Source: Nautilus pompilius
Taxonomy: Eukaryota; Mollusca; Cephalopoda; Nautilida; Nautilidae
NCBI GenBank assembly: GCA_018389105.1
Contig: JACATO010000922.1
Coordinates: 248,001-312,000 of the forward strand
Direction: 5' to 3'
DNA: 64,000 nt
Every line of letters starts with the position of its first letter. Position 1 is the stretch's first letter. A program made the position numbers and the translations under genes. The notes beneath the pieces are model-generated. The model worked only from the letters and a program-made list of their open reading frames with translations, did not search any database and was not told the DNA's origin. Positions 27,502 through 39,265 of this stretch are shown piece after piece.

Positions 27502-27954
27502 AGCAACTGGGAGAATGGTAAGCTGGACTCTTTCTGAGATCGTGTTCAGAGGTTTTCATATTCGTTGCTAAAAGGTCAGTGGTGAGAAGCAATGAAGTCA
27601 GCCAGGCGAAAGCGGCGAGTAGAAGGTGAGGGGCGCAGAGGCGAGCCCCCGAAACCGACGGCTTGGTGAGCGCCATCAGCGAGGCGGTGGTTCCTCGCGG
27701 CGAGTCGTAGAGCGGTCCCCGGGTACTCTTGTTGGCGTCACGCCGACTCGTGACCGGAGTCGGGGTGGTCCGGTTTGGCTTCCGGACGAGTCTTCGCGCT
27801 GTGGAGGCGGTCGGTGTGGTCGACCTGGCCAGCATGAGAGCGTCCCTCTCCGTGATGTAGAGCAGCCTCTGGACCACGTGGATGATGCCGTTTGACGCGG
27901 GGATGTTGGGTCGGGTGATTTTCGCTCGGATCCCACTCCAGTGTAAATACAGGT
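27500..27954 (-). CDS. FAS1 domain G, C-terminal third, stalk and hydrophobic C terminus (terminal exon)
   Basis: The exon starts after ttttacag in phase 1 with DLYLHWSGIRAKITRPNIPA, then SNGIIHVVQRLL (IPxxNG-class H2). About 60 residues rich in Thr, Ser, Pro and Arg follow (with NRT and NKS sequons), then a hydrophobic run (LLLAAFAWLTSLLL), then a polar tail ending in SPSC and TAA. The run could be a type I membrane segment with a short cytoplasmic tail. It could also be a GPI signal if the last residues are spliced differently. A possible donor AG|GTCGAC sits where the other modules splice (after ALMLA), so a spliced alternative with a further exon to the left cannot be excluded. I found no FAS1 exon to the left of this one. 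Confidence 0.8.
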
Positions 27955-28127
27955 CTGTAAAAAAACATTAATAATAATAATAATAGGAGCTCGGGCGGTG
28001 AACTCGAACGAGACTACACGTAAAAAAATGTCCCCCCCCCCACACCACCCGCTAGGGGGCGAACGACAGCGTGGAAGCCGCGCCGACGGGTAATTTTTTA
28101 GATGTTTTCTCAGTGAAGCTTCCTTAC

Positions 28128-28242
28128 CTCTTCCACTTCTTTTCACGGTGACGCCCTGCGCGCGCATTCCACGACCCAGTCGATGCGTGGTCAGGTCTCG
28201 ATAGGGAACCGCTGACCCGTTGATGACGTGCCTCAGGAATAA
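28128..28242 (-). CDS. FAS1 domain G, middle third
   Basis: A 115-bp exon from acceptor tttgcag to donor GAG|GTAAGG, phase 0 in and phase 1 out. It contains FLRHVINGSAVPY with the central His and an NGS sequon, then a basic stretch ending KRSGR. Confidence 0.88.
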
Positions 28243-28300
28243 CTGCAAAAACAAACAGCGAGTCAGGGTAGCGGAACAGCGGAAAGAGAAGTGCTCTGCA

Positions 28301-29692
28301 GTCGACCGTGACGGTTTACAGTTACGTCATAGAGAGAACTAGCGACCGTGACGGTTTACAGTCACGTCAGAGATAGAACTACCGACCGTGACGGTTTACA
28401 GTTACGTCATAGATAGAACTAGCGACCGTGACGGTTTACAGTCACGTCATAGATAGAACTAGCGACCGTGACGGTTTACAGTTACGTCATAGATAGAACT
28501 AGCGACCGTGATGGTTTACAGTCACGTCATAGATAGAACTAGCGACCGTGACGGTTTACAGTCACGTCATAGATAGAACTAGCGACCGTGACGGTTTACA
28601 GTTACGTCATAGATAGAACTAGCGACCGTGACGGTTTACAGTCACGTCATAGATAGAATTAGCGACCGTGACGGTTTACAGTTACGTCATAGATAGAACT
28701 AGCGACCGTGACGGTTTACAGTCACGTCATAGATAAAACTAGCGACCGTGACGGTTTACAGTCACGTCATAGATAGAACTAGCGACCGTGACGGTTTACA
28801 GTTACGTCATAGATAGAACTAGCGACCGTGACGGTTTACAGTCACGTCATAGATAGAATTAGCGACCGTGACGGTTTACAGTCACGTCATAGATAGAATT
28901 AGCGACCGTGACGGTTTACAGTTACATCATAGATAGAACTAGCGACTGTGACGGTTTACAGTTACGTCATAGATAGAACTAGCGACCGTGACGGTTTACA
29001 GTTACGTCATAGATAGAACTAGCGACCGTGACGGTTTACAGTTACGTCATAGATAGAACTAGCGACCGTGACGGTTTACAGTTACGTCATAGATAGAACT
29101 AGCGACCGTGACGGTTTACAGTTACGTCATAGATAGAACTAGCGACCGTGATGGTTTACAGTCACGTCATAGATAGAACTAGCGACCGTGACGGTTTACA
29201 GTTACGTCATAGATAGAACTAGCGACCGTGACGGTTTACAGTCACGTCATAGATAGAATTAGCGACCGTGACGGTTTACAGTTACATCATAGATAGAACT
29301 AGCGACCGTGACGGTTTACAATCACGTCATAGATAGAACTAGCGACCGTGACGGTTTACAGTTACGTCATAGATAGAACTAGCGACCGTGACGGTTTACA
29401 GTTACGTCATAGATAGAACTAGCGACCGTGATGGTTTACAGTCACGTCATAGATAGAACTAGCGACCGTGACGGTTTACAGTCACGTCATAGAGAGAACT
29501 AGCGACCGTGACGGTTTACAGTTACGTCATAGATAGAACTAGCGACCGTGACGGTTTACAGTTACGTCATAGATAGAACTAGCGACCGTGATGGTTTACA
29601 GTCACGTCATAGATAGAACTAGCGACCGTGACGGTTTACAGTCACGTCATAGAGAGAACTAGCGACCGTGACGGTTTACAGTTACGTCATAA
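28301..29692. repeat. 40-bp minisatellite, about 35 copies
   Basis: The unit is exactly 40 bp and contains GACCGTGACGGTTTACAG followed by TTACGTCAT or TCACGTCAT. Copies are nearly identical. They differ mainly at one T/C site and at AGATAG versus AGAGAG. It occupies about two thirds of the intron between the first and second exons of FAS1 domain G. Confidence 0.97.
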
Positions 29693-29780
29693 AGAAGGAC
29701 CTTAAAGCTACCAGAACGTTTGTGGTTTAGAGGTTTGGGGCTGATCTTAGGATAAACCTGACACTGGAAAGCCTGAAGCA

Positions 29781-30060
29781 CAGGGGCGGACTGAGCCATC
29801 GGTCAATCGGGCACTGCCCGAGGGCCCATAGCTACAAGGGGCCCACAGCTGCAAGAGATTCCCATATAAATTCTATTAAATGAATACTCCAATGTACTCC
29901 AGATGCAGTCTGAGACAACTAATTTTTAAATTTTTTTTTGAAGTTGACAGCCCCAAACAGCCCTCCCTTTATCTGGCGCTTTGTAGCCTCTGACATCAGC
30001 ACTAAGGGGCCCAGTGAACAGTTATGCCCGAGGGCCTATAATACTCTCAGTCCGCCCATG
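29781..30060. mobile_element. hAT-type MITE, 280 bp
   Basis: Terminal inverted repeats CAGGGGCGGACTGAG and CATGGGCGGACTGAG (14 of 15 match) bound the element. It is flanked by a perfect 8-bp target duplication CTGAAGCA at 29,773-29,780 and 30,061-30,068. An 8-bp duplication and CA-start termini are typical of hAT elements. It has no coding capacity, so it is non-autonomous. It sits in the same intron as the 40-bp minisatellite. Confidence 0.92.
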
Positions 30061-30342
30061 CTGAAGCATAATTTGTTCTTTTACAGATGAATTAACAGAC
30101 AGAACCTTTTTCTCTAAAGTTTAACTCCAGAGCCAGGCAGATAACACAAATTAATATTAAGAAGGAAAAAAAAGGATATTCTAGCAAATATCTATCCGAC
30201 AGGAAGGGAACGAGACCCGACTGAAGAGACTTTGCTTATTTCAGCTGAATAAACTACAACACAATCAAATAAAATTGTAAGCACCCCCCCACCCGTTCTT
30301 ATTTAGTTTGGTGTAAAGTTTTAAAGGTGTTTTTCTGGTAAC

Positions 30343-30508
30343 CTGGTATTTTTCGTCCGGGTTCGTTTTGAGTACGGATGCTATTTCTTCCACTGTCATG
30401 AACTCTAGTGCGACGTTTCCGGGCACAAACAGGGTGAACAACCTGCTTTCGTTGAGAAAATCGTGCGATGTGTCGAGTAGCAGCTTTTCGAAATGGGTTG
30501 ATACCAGG
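30343..30508 (-). CDS. FAS1 domain G, N-terminal third
   Basis: The exon lies between acceptor tttccag and donor CAG|GTTACC, phase 2 in and phase 0 out. H1 motif: RLFTLFVPGNVALEFM. NES just before it is a possible N-glycosylation sequon. Confidence 0.9.
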
Positions 30509-31295
30509 CTGGAAAATCAACAAACAATTAATGCCGAAAGATTCGGGTTTAAATAATATCGAAGTAAACATTATTTCCTTCTCGTTTCTTTTTTTTGTAC
30601 TATCCAGTAGCAAGGAGGAAATAGCAAATCCATGTATCACTCTACGTAAAAAAGAACGTGAAGTCACGTGATGCCGTGAATATATGATTACAGCAGATTT
30701 CTGGGAAATCGATCGGATGTACAATTTTAATGAGCTTACATCGGGTATTAATCGATAAATGATGGTTTGCGCAGCTGTTCATTCAAACAGTCGTAATCAC
30801 TATGGTTTTTATAGATGTATACGACGTCCCGCCCATCTTGTGGCCTCGTATATATGGGTGGGTGGGTAAAGCTGTCCGAAAGACTGAGGATGGGGCAGCT
30901 GAAACACTCACATCCCGTTACTTTTCTTCGGGAAACAAACAAACAAAAAAATCTCTGCGAGACACTGCAGCATTTCAACCGGAAGCTTCTGCCTTGAACT
31001 CCGAGAGTCTGCTGCGATGTGGAATGATGCACCCGACGGGTTCGGAGGCTGCTCAATAGGTGCGTCTGTCAGCCACTTCATAGTGTCTGGGGTTTTCTTC
31101 TTCACAGTGGAATCCGGAGGGAAGACGGACGGCGTGTCCAGCGACAAGGGTCTTATGAAGGTCAGCCCAACCGTTTGACAGAAGTGAAGAAGACTTTGCC
31201 ATCAGTCTGATGAAGCTAGGAACGTCGCGGTTTCCGCTGACACGGCAGGATGTTCGGACAGCAGCCCTGTCGGTTCTCTGGTATTTTCTAGCGCA

Positions 31296-31696
31296 GTGGT
31301 TGCTTTCCGACCTTTTTTGACACAACACCCCTCCCCTTTCGGTGTTTATCAAACTCTCGCTGCCCCTCCTCCGCTTTTCTTAATTAAAATTAATTTAACA
31401 ATTCAATTATTGCAAAAATACGCACAGACATTTAATAATGCTCTATTTATTTTAAAGGTTTAAAATCAGCAAAACAAAAAAATATAACGTCAAATAATAC
31501 ATAATAATGTTTTAATGAGAAGGATGATATCGTTTTTCTTTCACAAACTCAAAGAATTAGGTTTGAAGGTTGCATCCGACGATTACAAATTGTTTGTGCT
31601 TTTCTTTTCTCATGTCCTCACGCCCCCCCCACCCCGGCCTGTAATTCCCGCAAGCCTCGCCAGGGGGCGGCGCTGTGCCAGTTTTGGGAATCACTG
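31296..31696. mobile_element. Second hAT-type MITE, 401 bp
   Basis: It begins CAGTGGTTGC and its other end read inward is CAGTGATTCC. It is flanked by an imperfect 8-bp duplication, TTCTAGCG (31,288-31,295) and TTCTAACG (31,697-31,704). The CAGTGGTT start followed by a pyrimidine-rich stretch is common in hAT elements. The interior is AT-rich and non-coding. It lies in the intron between FAS1 domains F and G. Confidence 0.75.
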
Positions 31697-33485
31697 TTCT
31701 AACGAGCACCTGAAAGAGGCTGCAGGTCCCGACCAACAAACAACAATTTTTGCTGGGGAGGGTAGGGGTGGAACGAATAACGTTTGGTTCCTTTAAATTA
31801 CAAATTGTAAAGTTTTATAACGATTCATATTTTTACTGCGTGTTTTCTCGTGTTTGAGAGGTGCAACTTCGCCGCGCAGTTCGGGTTGGAGGGGACCGTA
31901 CCTTAATTGTCTTTCTCTCATGCCGTTTTTTTTCGATCGCTTCAGAACTGTAGCATGACATTTCTACAATAATCCTTTTTTTTTTTTAATATTTAAAATC
32001 CTCTCTAATTAAAAGTTGGAGCAGTCTGAGTAAACCCGAACTAATCCATTCCGCCCGCATCATTCTGTACCGGAGGAGAATTTCTAAAGAGATACAATTC
32101 GCAGAACTACGTCTGGGTGTGTTTGCGTGAAATGGGAAGAAAACGGTAGACGGCCGTATAACGATTTGAACGGCACCGGTTTCCTACCACGATTTATGTA
32201 CCATGTGATGTGAGTGCAAAAAAAAAAAAAAAACATTTAAAGTCTTTTCCTCTATTTTGGTAGGGGCACCTGTTGAATCGTTTAGCGCATGGAATCCGTC
32301 TGATTATCGGCGCTGTCTTGGTCCGGGATTTCCAGCGGTGTCGCAGGTATCCCTCGAATGTCTGTTGTTAGCTTGTTCTTGGTCGTTTACCGCTATTTGT
32401 TGAACGGGTTTCATATCCGGATTCTGCGAGATTCAGGAAAGTAACTGTGGTCCATTTCCTCTTCGAAAGTGTAGTCGTTCTTGATGTACGGCATATTGCT
32501 CAGTTCTGCTGTAGGATATGGTGATTACGGTCAAGAATCCGTTGATCAAATACAGGCAACAGACCGTTCCGGAAATTGGATATGTAGCCAGTAAAATTTA
32601 GATGTCCAGGAGGAATGCAAGATACTTTTTATCCCCACGTCAAGTGCTCGCCAATAAAATTGCCTCAAATACCCTGACTCAGAAGTCTTCCTATCTTTTC
32701 TCCAGATCAATGTGAGACTAGAAAATGTAATTTGATGACTACGGCTTCTATTTACAGCTTCTGCTTATTGCATCTATTGAGCAACCCACCCGGTATACCC
32801 ACTCAAGTCTAGGCAATAGTGCACGGTTAGTGATGCTGATGCTACCGTAACTAAAATAGATTGTTGCCAGTCAGTGCAAATTTAACGAACAATAGGCTGC
32901 CCGCCATCTGTAGTGATTATAGCAGAACTCGTTAATTATGGTTGGATGCGCACAGGTTGCACCTTTTCCTCTTAACAGATAATTTATTCGATGCACAAAT
33001 CTATAAACAGCCACGGTAATTGAAAAACTCCTCGGTAACCAAGCATTTTCAATATCGCATTTCGTAGAAAAATGGGTCTGCCTACCTTTGGGGGCGCGCG
33101 CCATATGTCGGTTGAAAGAGTCGGAGACGAAATCGTAGACGGAATCAGTTATTGGAGTTTTGTCAAGATTTGGCTCCATCCGACATAAGCAGCGGACTTC
33201 GACAGACGTAGATATTCGACACCATTTGGAAAGTTCCCTGGCGTCGTAAAGCGCAAACGGTTGATGTCAGCGTCGTGAGCAATTGACTCAGAGGCACGGG
33301 ACCCAAAGGGTTGATTCAGGGTCACAGCCATAGGAACAAATGGCGTAGAAACACAAATAGTTGGCGTCAGCGGCAGCTGAACGTCATAGATGGTAGGTAT
33401 CAAGAAACAGACGTTTGCGACACCATGGAACGGGTCAGCGCTTGACATTAAGCTATACAGTTGGAGCCAATGGGCGTTTAGCTTT

Positions 33486-34012
33486 TGACGTCATCTTCCC
33501 TCTCTCTCTCTCACTCTGTGTGTGTGGTCTGTACTGACGTCATCTCTCTCTCTCTCTCACTCTGTGTGTGTGTCTGTACTGACGTCATCTTCCCTCTCTC
33601 TCTCTCTCTCTCACTCTGTGTGTGTGTCTGTACTGACGTCATCTTCCCTCTCTCTCTCTCTCACTCTGTGTGTGTGTCTGTACTGACGTCATCTTCCCTC
33701 TCTCTCTCTCACTCTGTGGTGTGTCTGTACTGACGTCATCTTCCCTCTCTCTCTCTCTCACTCTGTGTGTGTGTCTGTACTGACGTCATCTTCCCTCTCT
33801 CTCTCTCCTCACTCTGTGTGTGGTGTCTGTACTGACGTCATCTTCCCTCCCTCTCTCTCTCTCACTCTGTGTGTGTGTGTACTGACGTCATCTTCTCTCT
33901 CTCACTCTGTGTGTGTGTGTACTGACGTCATCTTCTCTCACTCTGTGTGTGTGTGTGGTACTGACGTCATCTCTCTCTCTCTCACTCTGTGTGTGTGTCT
34001 GTACTGACGTCA

Positions 34013-34043
<31 letters not shown>

Positions 34044-34214
34044 ACTCTGTGTGTGTGTCTGTACTGACGTCATCTCTCTCTCTCACTCTGTGTGTGTGTC
34101 TGTACTGACGTCATCTCTCTCTCTCTCACTCTGTGTGTGTGTGTCTGTACTGACGTCATCTTCTCTCACTCTGTGTGTGTGTCTGTACTGACGTCATCTC
34201 TCTCTCTCTCTCGC
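33486..34214. repeat. TGACGTCAT-(TC)n-CACTC-(TG)n array, about 16 copies
   Basis: Tandem units of roughly 40-60 bp, each with GTACTGACGTCATC followed by a (TC)n run, CACTC and a (TG)n run. TGACGTCA is intact in every copy, while the dinucleotide runs vary in length. It lies in the intron between FAS1 domains F and G. Confidence 0.96.
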
Positions 34215-34657
34215 TCTAAACATCGAAAGACACCGCCAAGTCAGCCTAGAAATGCAGTAGTTACGGTGCCTCTATCGGAAACCTCTCCTTTAAAGGCAGA
34301 AGGCAGACCTAGACGTTCCCATACGGTCTTATATTCATGATTTCCGAGATTTCTGTCATCCGAAGAACAAGCCTCGGGTAAATGAGTAAAAATACAAAAC
34401 AAAAAAAAAACATTACAGATATAAATATAAACGCCTGATTTTTAGCACAAGAAGTACAAATTAGAAACAATAAATAAGTGAGCCATTAGTAGTTTAATAT
34501 AACTTTATAATCTTCTTTTATATCTATTATTTTGTCCCTTTGCAACAATCAGGGTAATAGAAGTAAATGGTGATAAACAAACCATAGCCACGTGTTATTC
34601 ATCAAACTGACCGGGCTCCTAACTTAGTGTTGTTGGTACTGCACACAAAACACTCAC

Positions 34658-34811
34658 CTGGTTAAAGGTTCCTTCTCTATGACTTCCAATAGGTTAAATG
34701 GCGAGTAGTTTAGAAAGCCGTCAATGATGTAGACAATGCCATTACTGCATCCAAATGCCGGGTTGATTAGATAAAGTCGTTGTGTGCCGTAACCCGCATC
34801 AATATAGATAC
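34658..34811 (-). CDS. FAS1 domain F, C-terminal third
   Basis: The exon runs from acceptor aattccag to donor CAG|GTGAGT, phase 1 in and phase 2 out. It reads INPAFGCSNGIVYIIDGFL, an H2 motif of the Cys-x-Asn-Gly class with Tyr in place of the His. Confidence 0.92.
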
Positions 34812-35331
34812 CTGGAATTAGTTATCAGAGGCAATAGATGACACTTTAACGGTAAAAGTTTCTGAAACAGAATCGGTTCTAGAACAAGTAGAATACTTGG
34901 GAGTTGACGATCGCAAGAGATGAAGGAAATTCGTTGCTTGCATGCGCAGTTAAGGAAGCGAGATTTTGGTGTAGTAAGGATCTTCTACATTTGAAACTGA
35001 AGGGTTCTAGCAGGGAATATTTACTTATAACCACCTGACATTGTAACATTGGCCGCTGGTTACGGAAATGGAACCCGGGTTGGGTTTTCGCGTTATGCGC
35101 CATCTCTGTCTTGGTAGCTTGGAGACGAAGGAGAAGGAGAAGCAACATGGAGTGGACACAAGAAAAGAGTAAAGATATAGAAACTAAAGAAGACAATGAA
35201 AAAAAATGTATAAATTAAAAGGCATTTTAGAATGAAATATTGGCCACAAATCCGGATGAGTAGAATATTTGGTTGTTAGGGCGTTTATGCCGTGAAAGGT
35301 AAGAACTTTAGGCAAACTTCTCTTCACCTAC

Positions 35332-35461
35332 CTCTGGATCTGTTTCTGAAAATCGTAAACATCACACTAAACTCGTTGGTGATGACACATTTGTGGGTCA
35401 GCCTCGATCTCAGATATTTCCCATCTACCCTGATGCCTTGTACCACGTGACCCGCAAAGAG
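35332..35461 (-). CDS. FAS1 domain F, middle third (longest of its type)
   Basis: A 130-bp exon, 12-15 bp longer than the other middle exons, from acceptor tttgcag to donor GAG|GTAGGT, phase 0 in and phase 1 out. It contains FAGHVVQGIRV with the central His. A Cys occurs in THKCVIT. The extra 4-5 residues probably lengthen a loop. Confidence 0.87.
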
Positions 35462-36616
35462 CTGCAAAGGGTGTTAACCGTCGTGTTTAGTGGGACCAAA
35501 AAAAAAAAATTTATACCCTTAAGCATCAGCAAAATTGAAAAAAATGAAAAATCAGTATAGAAGAAGCTCAATCTGACTGAAAAACCTGATTTAAAAAAAA
35601 AAAACTGTAAAAGTTAAAAAAGAAAAATCTTATAACATTGCTAAATAAAATTACTTTAATCCTATTCAAAAGTACGAAGTAAAAAATGCATTGCTAATTA
35701 TATCTTCAACTCTTTCTTTAATATCGATAAACTGTATATAGAATACGGTGTATTTATAATTGAGGAAGTACTATGTGACCATTCTAAAACTGAGATCTGA
35801 GACGTCTCTGCGATCACTAAAACCTCACCGTTCTTCCGCTCTGATAAGACTCTCCAACAAGAGAAAATAAATATTCTAATGCGTCAGGGTTGATCACTTA
35901 AAAGAAAAGCAATTTTAGCAGATCTCTCTCTCTCTCTCCTATAAATAATTGTGGCTTTGATCAATTCCATTTCCCTCTCTATTAATTTTCATACTTAGCT
36001 ACCATCTCCATTTTCTATGACTTCTTTCGTTTCTCCATTACCATTGTGAAAATGACAAATTGGATTTTTTATTAAGCTATCTTTTCTCTCTCTCTCTCTC
36101 TCTCTCTTCTTTTGGCAATTATTTTGGAAATGACGGGTAATCATATTAACTCACAGACATTGTCCGAGACGTCGGTTTTATCCGAGAATCACAAATAAAA
36201 CGGATGATAGTTTATGTAGCGAAACAGTTAGAAGTCTTAAAGGGGTCAAACAATTTTGTGCAATAATTGTTGACAGGATTATGCGCCCTCTATGTTAGGA
36301 ACGTAAGGTTAGCACTTAGTCGTTCTTTTAGAATATTCGTCGTTGTTGGAATTTAGTTAAGGTTTTCCCCGCCGGCTCTGTATACACAATAGATTTGTAG
36401 TAAAGGCCCAGATAATCGGCACCATTTTCGCTTTTAAAGTTACAAGATCTAAAATGTCTACGTGGACTGCAGGCAGAAAATTCTTTGAAAGGGAATTCAG
36501 CGGAATTCCAACAACTTTGTCGTGCATATTTCTAGTGGCAGAACCGACACCATAGAATAGAAATCGCGCAGCAAAATAAATATTTTAAAAATACAAAAGC
36601 TCGTATCCAGACAAAC

Positions 36617-36776
36617 CTTTCTGACGGTGGCTGGGCTGTTGGTTACACGCTGTAGTCGCTCGGACCCAATGGTGTTTAAAAATCCGCTAGAGGGAGCAAA
36701 AACGCTTAACTGCTGGTCTTCGTCCTTCGCCTGCGTCAGAAACTGTCGATCCAGAGAGAGAATACCGTAAAAGGGT
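36617..36776 (-). CDS. FAS1 domain F, N-terminal third
   Basis: The exon lies between acceptor tttgcag and donor AAG|GTTTGT, phase 2 in and phase 0 out. H1 motif QLSVFAPSSGF lacks the usual Asp/Asn after the Pro, so this copy is diverged. Confidence 0.88.
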
Positions 36777-38506
36777 CTGCAAAATAAGTCCTCAAATCAG
36801 AGAACCTCGAAGTCTTCTCCGGTTACTTCCTCGTTTTTTTGCTTAGTGTTTTTATTTTTTAAAAGAATAGGTTACGTAAAAGTACACTTCCTTCCAAAAT
36901 TATGGAAATGACCAAACCTTTAAAATATATCAGCGTTTTCCTTCCTATTTTTCCCACAAATTTTGAAATACCGTCGGTGTAATTCGTGTTTTGCTTAGGT
37001 TACGAGAACGGGGGCTTACAGATAGGAAGGGCATGTCTTAAGCGTTTGGCCCATATCAACTTTCTCGCTTTGTTTTTTTATTCTTTTCTTTTCCGGGGAA
37101 GGGTTAAACGATAGTTTCCCCAGCAGGAACTTAACCTTGAATTCGGAGCCTAACTGTTGAAAGTCGTCTTGAAAGATACCGGCTTAATGCCTGGAACTAT
37201 TATGGGTTGGTGCGACGTGAGGCGGTCGAAGACGACCATTCCTAACGCTTTTCGATAATACATAGAATCGTCTGAAATGTGATTGTTTGGCTTGAACTTC
37301 CCTCTATGCTGCTGAATACAAGATAATGCCGAAGGGTAAAATGGACAGCTTTTGTGTGTGTATCAGTTCTGTTTTGTTTTGCGTTTTCTTGTGGCTATTC
37401 CTGTTTAGTCAAACCAAATTCTCTCAAAGTTTAATTCTTTTGGGGGGGTGGAGTGGGGAGGTGTGTTGCGAGGTCTTTTTTTGGGTTTGTATGTTAGGTT
37501 GCGTATGTGTGTTGGGAGCTGGGTCGGTTCCACGACCGGCCGCCACAGCTGTTTATAATTGAGGTCTTATTTCGGCCTGTGTTTTGTTTTCGTGTACCTC
37601 ATCCTAGTGAGAGCAGCGGGCTACCCAACTCCTTCGTACTCAATACGGCAAGAGAGGTAGGATTTTTCCAGGATAGCTCTGGTCTCTTGTGAAATCTACC
37701 TCTTACCGGAATGCTTCAGACTCAAGACATGGCTGCAATTCTGTTTATATATATACGAGACACCAGTGACATGTTGGTTTGTGGTTGGCTTACTCAAAGT
37801 CCAACCAAATACTGCCATGTTCATTTTTGACCAATCATTTGGTAGAATTTTGAAGACCGAAACAACATTTCTCATGCCTACTTTGAGAAAATAGATAGAG
37901 GAAACTCCAACTGTCTGTGAAAATCATGTACATAATATATATTTCGGTAATAGTGAATAGTTAGGGAAAATAAGTTTAATGAATACAAATTTTGAAAACC
38001 ATCTTAACTTAAGATGGGTATTGCAGCAGGGATCTTCTAAACACTTTGGATATGAATATCGTTGCTTATTCCATTTTGGAATGGCACTATCGCTTCTTTG
38101 ACCTCATAAAGTTTCATCTTTATGTGATCCACTCCAATGCTATGAATAGTTTGTAATAATTTTATCAGGAACATGGAAAACATTTTCATTTTCGTTCACA
38201 GAGACGTAAATTTTTTTTTTGTTTTTAAGCAATATTTCACGCGATGACAGATTTTTTTAACTTTTGCTGTACTGGACATTTATAGTGATAACTATTAATT
38301 ATTTCCGCTTGAGCTAACACACAAATAAGGCAGCACACCTTCTGATCACGAGTGTTTTTAATATAAAAAAATATTATTCAAAATGGTGCTAATTACGTGC
38401 CGCTTCGTCGGCTAAAACATGGGTTTTTATTTACTTGTTCAGTGAGTTGAGAAACTTTAAAGATCAGGGAAACGTTGAAGCGTGACGGGCCGTCGTGTAT
38501 ACGCAC

Positions 38507-38651
38507 CTCAGCGCCGATTGACTGGACATCATCTCAGCCACAGTCCTGTAGGGGAACGCCAAGACTTCGTCGATTACGTGGATCACTCCGTTAGTGGCTG
38601 GGATATCTGGACGAACCACCCTCGCCTTGATATTGTTACTGATGACGTAAA
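38507..38651 (-). CDS. FAS1 domain E, C-terminal third
   Basis: The exon runs from acceptor tctttag to donor GAG|GTGCGT, phase 1 in and phase 2 out. It reads VVRPDIPATNGVIHVIDEVL, close to the family consensus H2 motif (IPxxNG class). Confidence 0.95.
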
Positions 38652-39150
38652 CTAAAGAAGAAATAAATGCCGGACTTCAGACAAATTGGACTTTTTTCCT
38701 TCCTTTTTTGTTACAACAAGCCAACAACCTAGGACTGCGTCCAGGGTTGGAAATAACGCTTACGTAACATTTTGGCTTATTCTTTTTTGACCAGTTCATA
38801 AAATTCAGTTTCTAGATTAAAGGATATCACTGTTCCAACATCTTCTTTCTGGCCAAAAAGAAGTTATCTCTTTTTTTTTTATTTTTGACAGTTTTCTCGA
38901 ATGAAGCGTGAGAATTTGATTATACAACGGACTTTTCGTTTTGCATATCGAAAATAACTCACAAATTCACGAACAGCGAACACCGCGGTTTAAATAATAT
39001 GGTTTTAAACCAGTCACAGGCCGCATGTTAGTTTACTGGACGTGTCGCATGATATTTCCAACACTTAAGAGAGCAGCCAGCACTCCTATAATGAGAAGGT
39101 CAACTCTATCGGTCTTTGCTATTTCGGTGCACATGTGGGGGCCGACTTAC

Positions 39151-39265
39151 AGTTGTCGCTCTGTTTGATGATGTATATCTGGTCGCTGGTGGCTCTAAGG
39201 ACTTCTCCGTACCGGAAGCTGTCTTTGAAACGAACTGTTCCGTTAGCAATGTGCGCTCGCATCAC
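39151..39265 (-). CDS. FAS1 domain E, middle third
   Basis: A 115-bp exon from acceptor tttgcag to donor ACT|GTAAGT, phase 0 in and phase 1 out. It contains MRAHIANGTVRF, with the central His and an NGT sequon. Confidence 0.88.

Noticed and set aside
28301..29692. CRISPR-like array of regular repeats
   Set aside because: The 40-bp units abut with no unique spacers, and the context is a eukaryotic intron.
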